A stretch of DNA of 5,233 nt from an uncultured Clostridia bacterium (lineage in GTDB: Bacteria > Bacillota > Clostridia > Christensenellales > Borkfalkiaceae), in the NCBI GenBank assembly GCA_947632165.1, contig CANROI010000109.1:1-5233 (forward strand). The letters are read 5' to 3'. Under the pieces are notes generated by a model, which was not told the origin of the DNA, made no database searches, and saw nothing but the letters and a program-made list of their open reading frames with translations. Numbering within the stretch: position 1 is the stretch's first letter; each line of letters opens with the position of its first letter. Below, piece by piece: positions 4,971 to 5,233 of the stretch. A program made the position numbers and the translations under genes.

Positions 4971-5233
4971 ATGTGGTTCGACGAATCGGTTTTTTATCAG
5001 ATCTATCCGCTCGGGTTCTGCGGCGCCGAGCGTGAGAACGATTTCGGGGAGATCCGTCACCGTCTCGGCAAGATCGAGGCGGAGATCGGTCGGCTCAAAG
5101 CGCTCGGCATAACGGCGGTGCTCTTCAATCCGCTCTTCGAGAGCGAACGCCACGGCTATGACACCGTGGATTTCTATCATGTGGACCGCCGTCTCGGCAC
5201 CAACGAGGAGTTTGCGCAGCTCGTGCAAAAATT
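4971..5233 (+). CDS. GH13 (alpha-amylase family) glycosidase, N-terminal 87 residues (3' end outside window)
   Basis: This is the start of a starch- or maltodextrin-acting glycoside hydrolase with a TIM-barrel catalytic domain. It begins MWFDESVFYQIYPLGFCGAE, the first barrel strand of GH13. LKALGITAVLFNPLFES (residues 43-59) is the second strand, and HGYDTVDFYHVDRRLGTNEE (61-80) is the conserved segment before region I. The catalytic Asp, Glu and Asp all lie beyond the window, so activity and subfamily cannot be judged. There is no signal peptide and no N-terminal carbohydrate-binding or N-domain, so a cytosolic enzyme acting on imported maltodextrins is likely. The ATG at 4971 has GAGGAA at 4959-4964 and its own promoter. 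The open frame on the opposite strand (4875-5228) is a shadow of this gene. Confidence 0.9.
   Translation, partial: MWFDESVFYQIYPLGFCGAERENDFGEIRHRLGKIEAEIGRLKALGITAVLFNPLFESERHGYDTVDFYHVDRRLGTNEEFAQLVQK

Noticed and set aside
4875..5228. Minus-strand open frame of 117 codons at the right end
   Set aside because: It is antisense to the GH13 gene, which has a clear family match, promoter and ribosome site. The reverse reading resembles no family and would cross the divergent promoters.

Overview
The window looks like a chromosomal segment of a G+C-rich, low-complexity-free Firmicute, most likely in the class Clostridia (for example a gut lineage). The reasons are: a YerC/YecD-type TrpR relative, which is a mainly Firmicute family; a lipoprotein (not periplasmic) amino-acid binding protein, as expected in a cell without an outer membrane; strong AAGGAG-type ribosome sites; and consensus sigma-A promoters. 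I cannot name a species. Nothing suggests a mobile element, prophage, CRISPR array or recent transfer. Base composition and codon style look the same in all genes, and no tRNA, rRNA or riboswitch was recognised.

Layout. Bases 1-932 (+) hold the C-terminal ATPase part of transcription terminator Rho, cut by the window edge. Bases 936-3461 (-) are a compact four-gene operon, read from right to left: amino-acid-binding lipoprotein, membrane permease, ATPase, and a small TrpR-like (YerC/YecD) DNA-binding protein. The junctions are ATGA overlap, 2-bp gap, ATGA overlap. The operon has a near-consensus promoter at 3508-3536, and an inverted repeat straddles its -10 box. It ends only 3 bp from the end of rho, tail to tail, with no intrinsic terminator in between.

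Bases 3629-4867 (-) encode a complete M18 metallo-aminopeptidase, closed by a strong hairpin/U-run terminator (3590-3620) that overlaps a G-quadruplex-type G-run. Bases 4868-4970 are a short divergent promoter region. One promoter fires left into the aminopeptidase and puts the predicted transcription start on the A of its ATG. The other fires right into a GH13 (alpha-amylase family) glycosidase that begins at 4971 and runs off the window.

How the genes fit together. The transporter operon is a self-contained polar amino-acid importer that carries its own candidate regulator as the last cistron. The aminopeptidase would release N-terminal acidic amino acids from peptides in the cytosol, which fits an amino-acid-scavenging neighbourhood, but it is a separate transcription unit. 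Rho and the GH13 enzyme appear to be unrelated neighbours. The most interesting points are the transporter/TrpR-like coupling with its candidate operator, the predicted leaderless aminopeptidase mRNA, and the loss of a usual ligand-binding arginine in the binding protein. I saw no clearly new multi-gene system.
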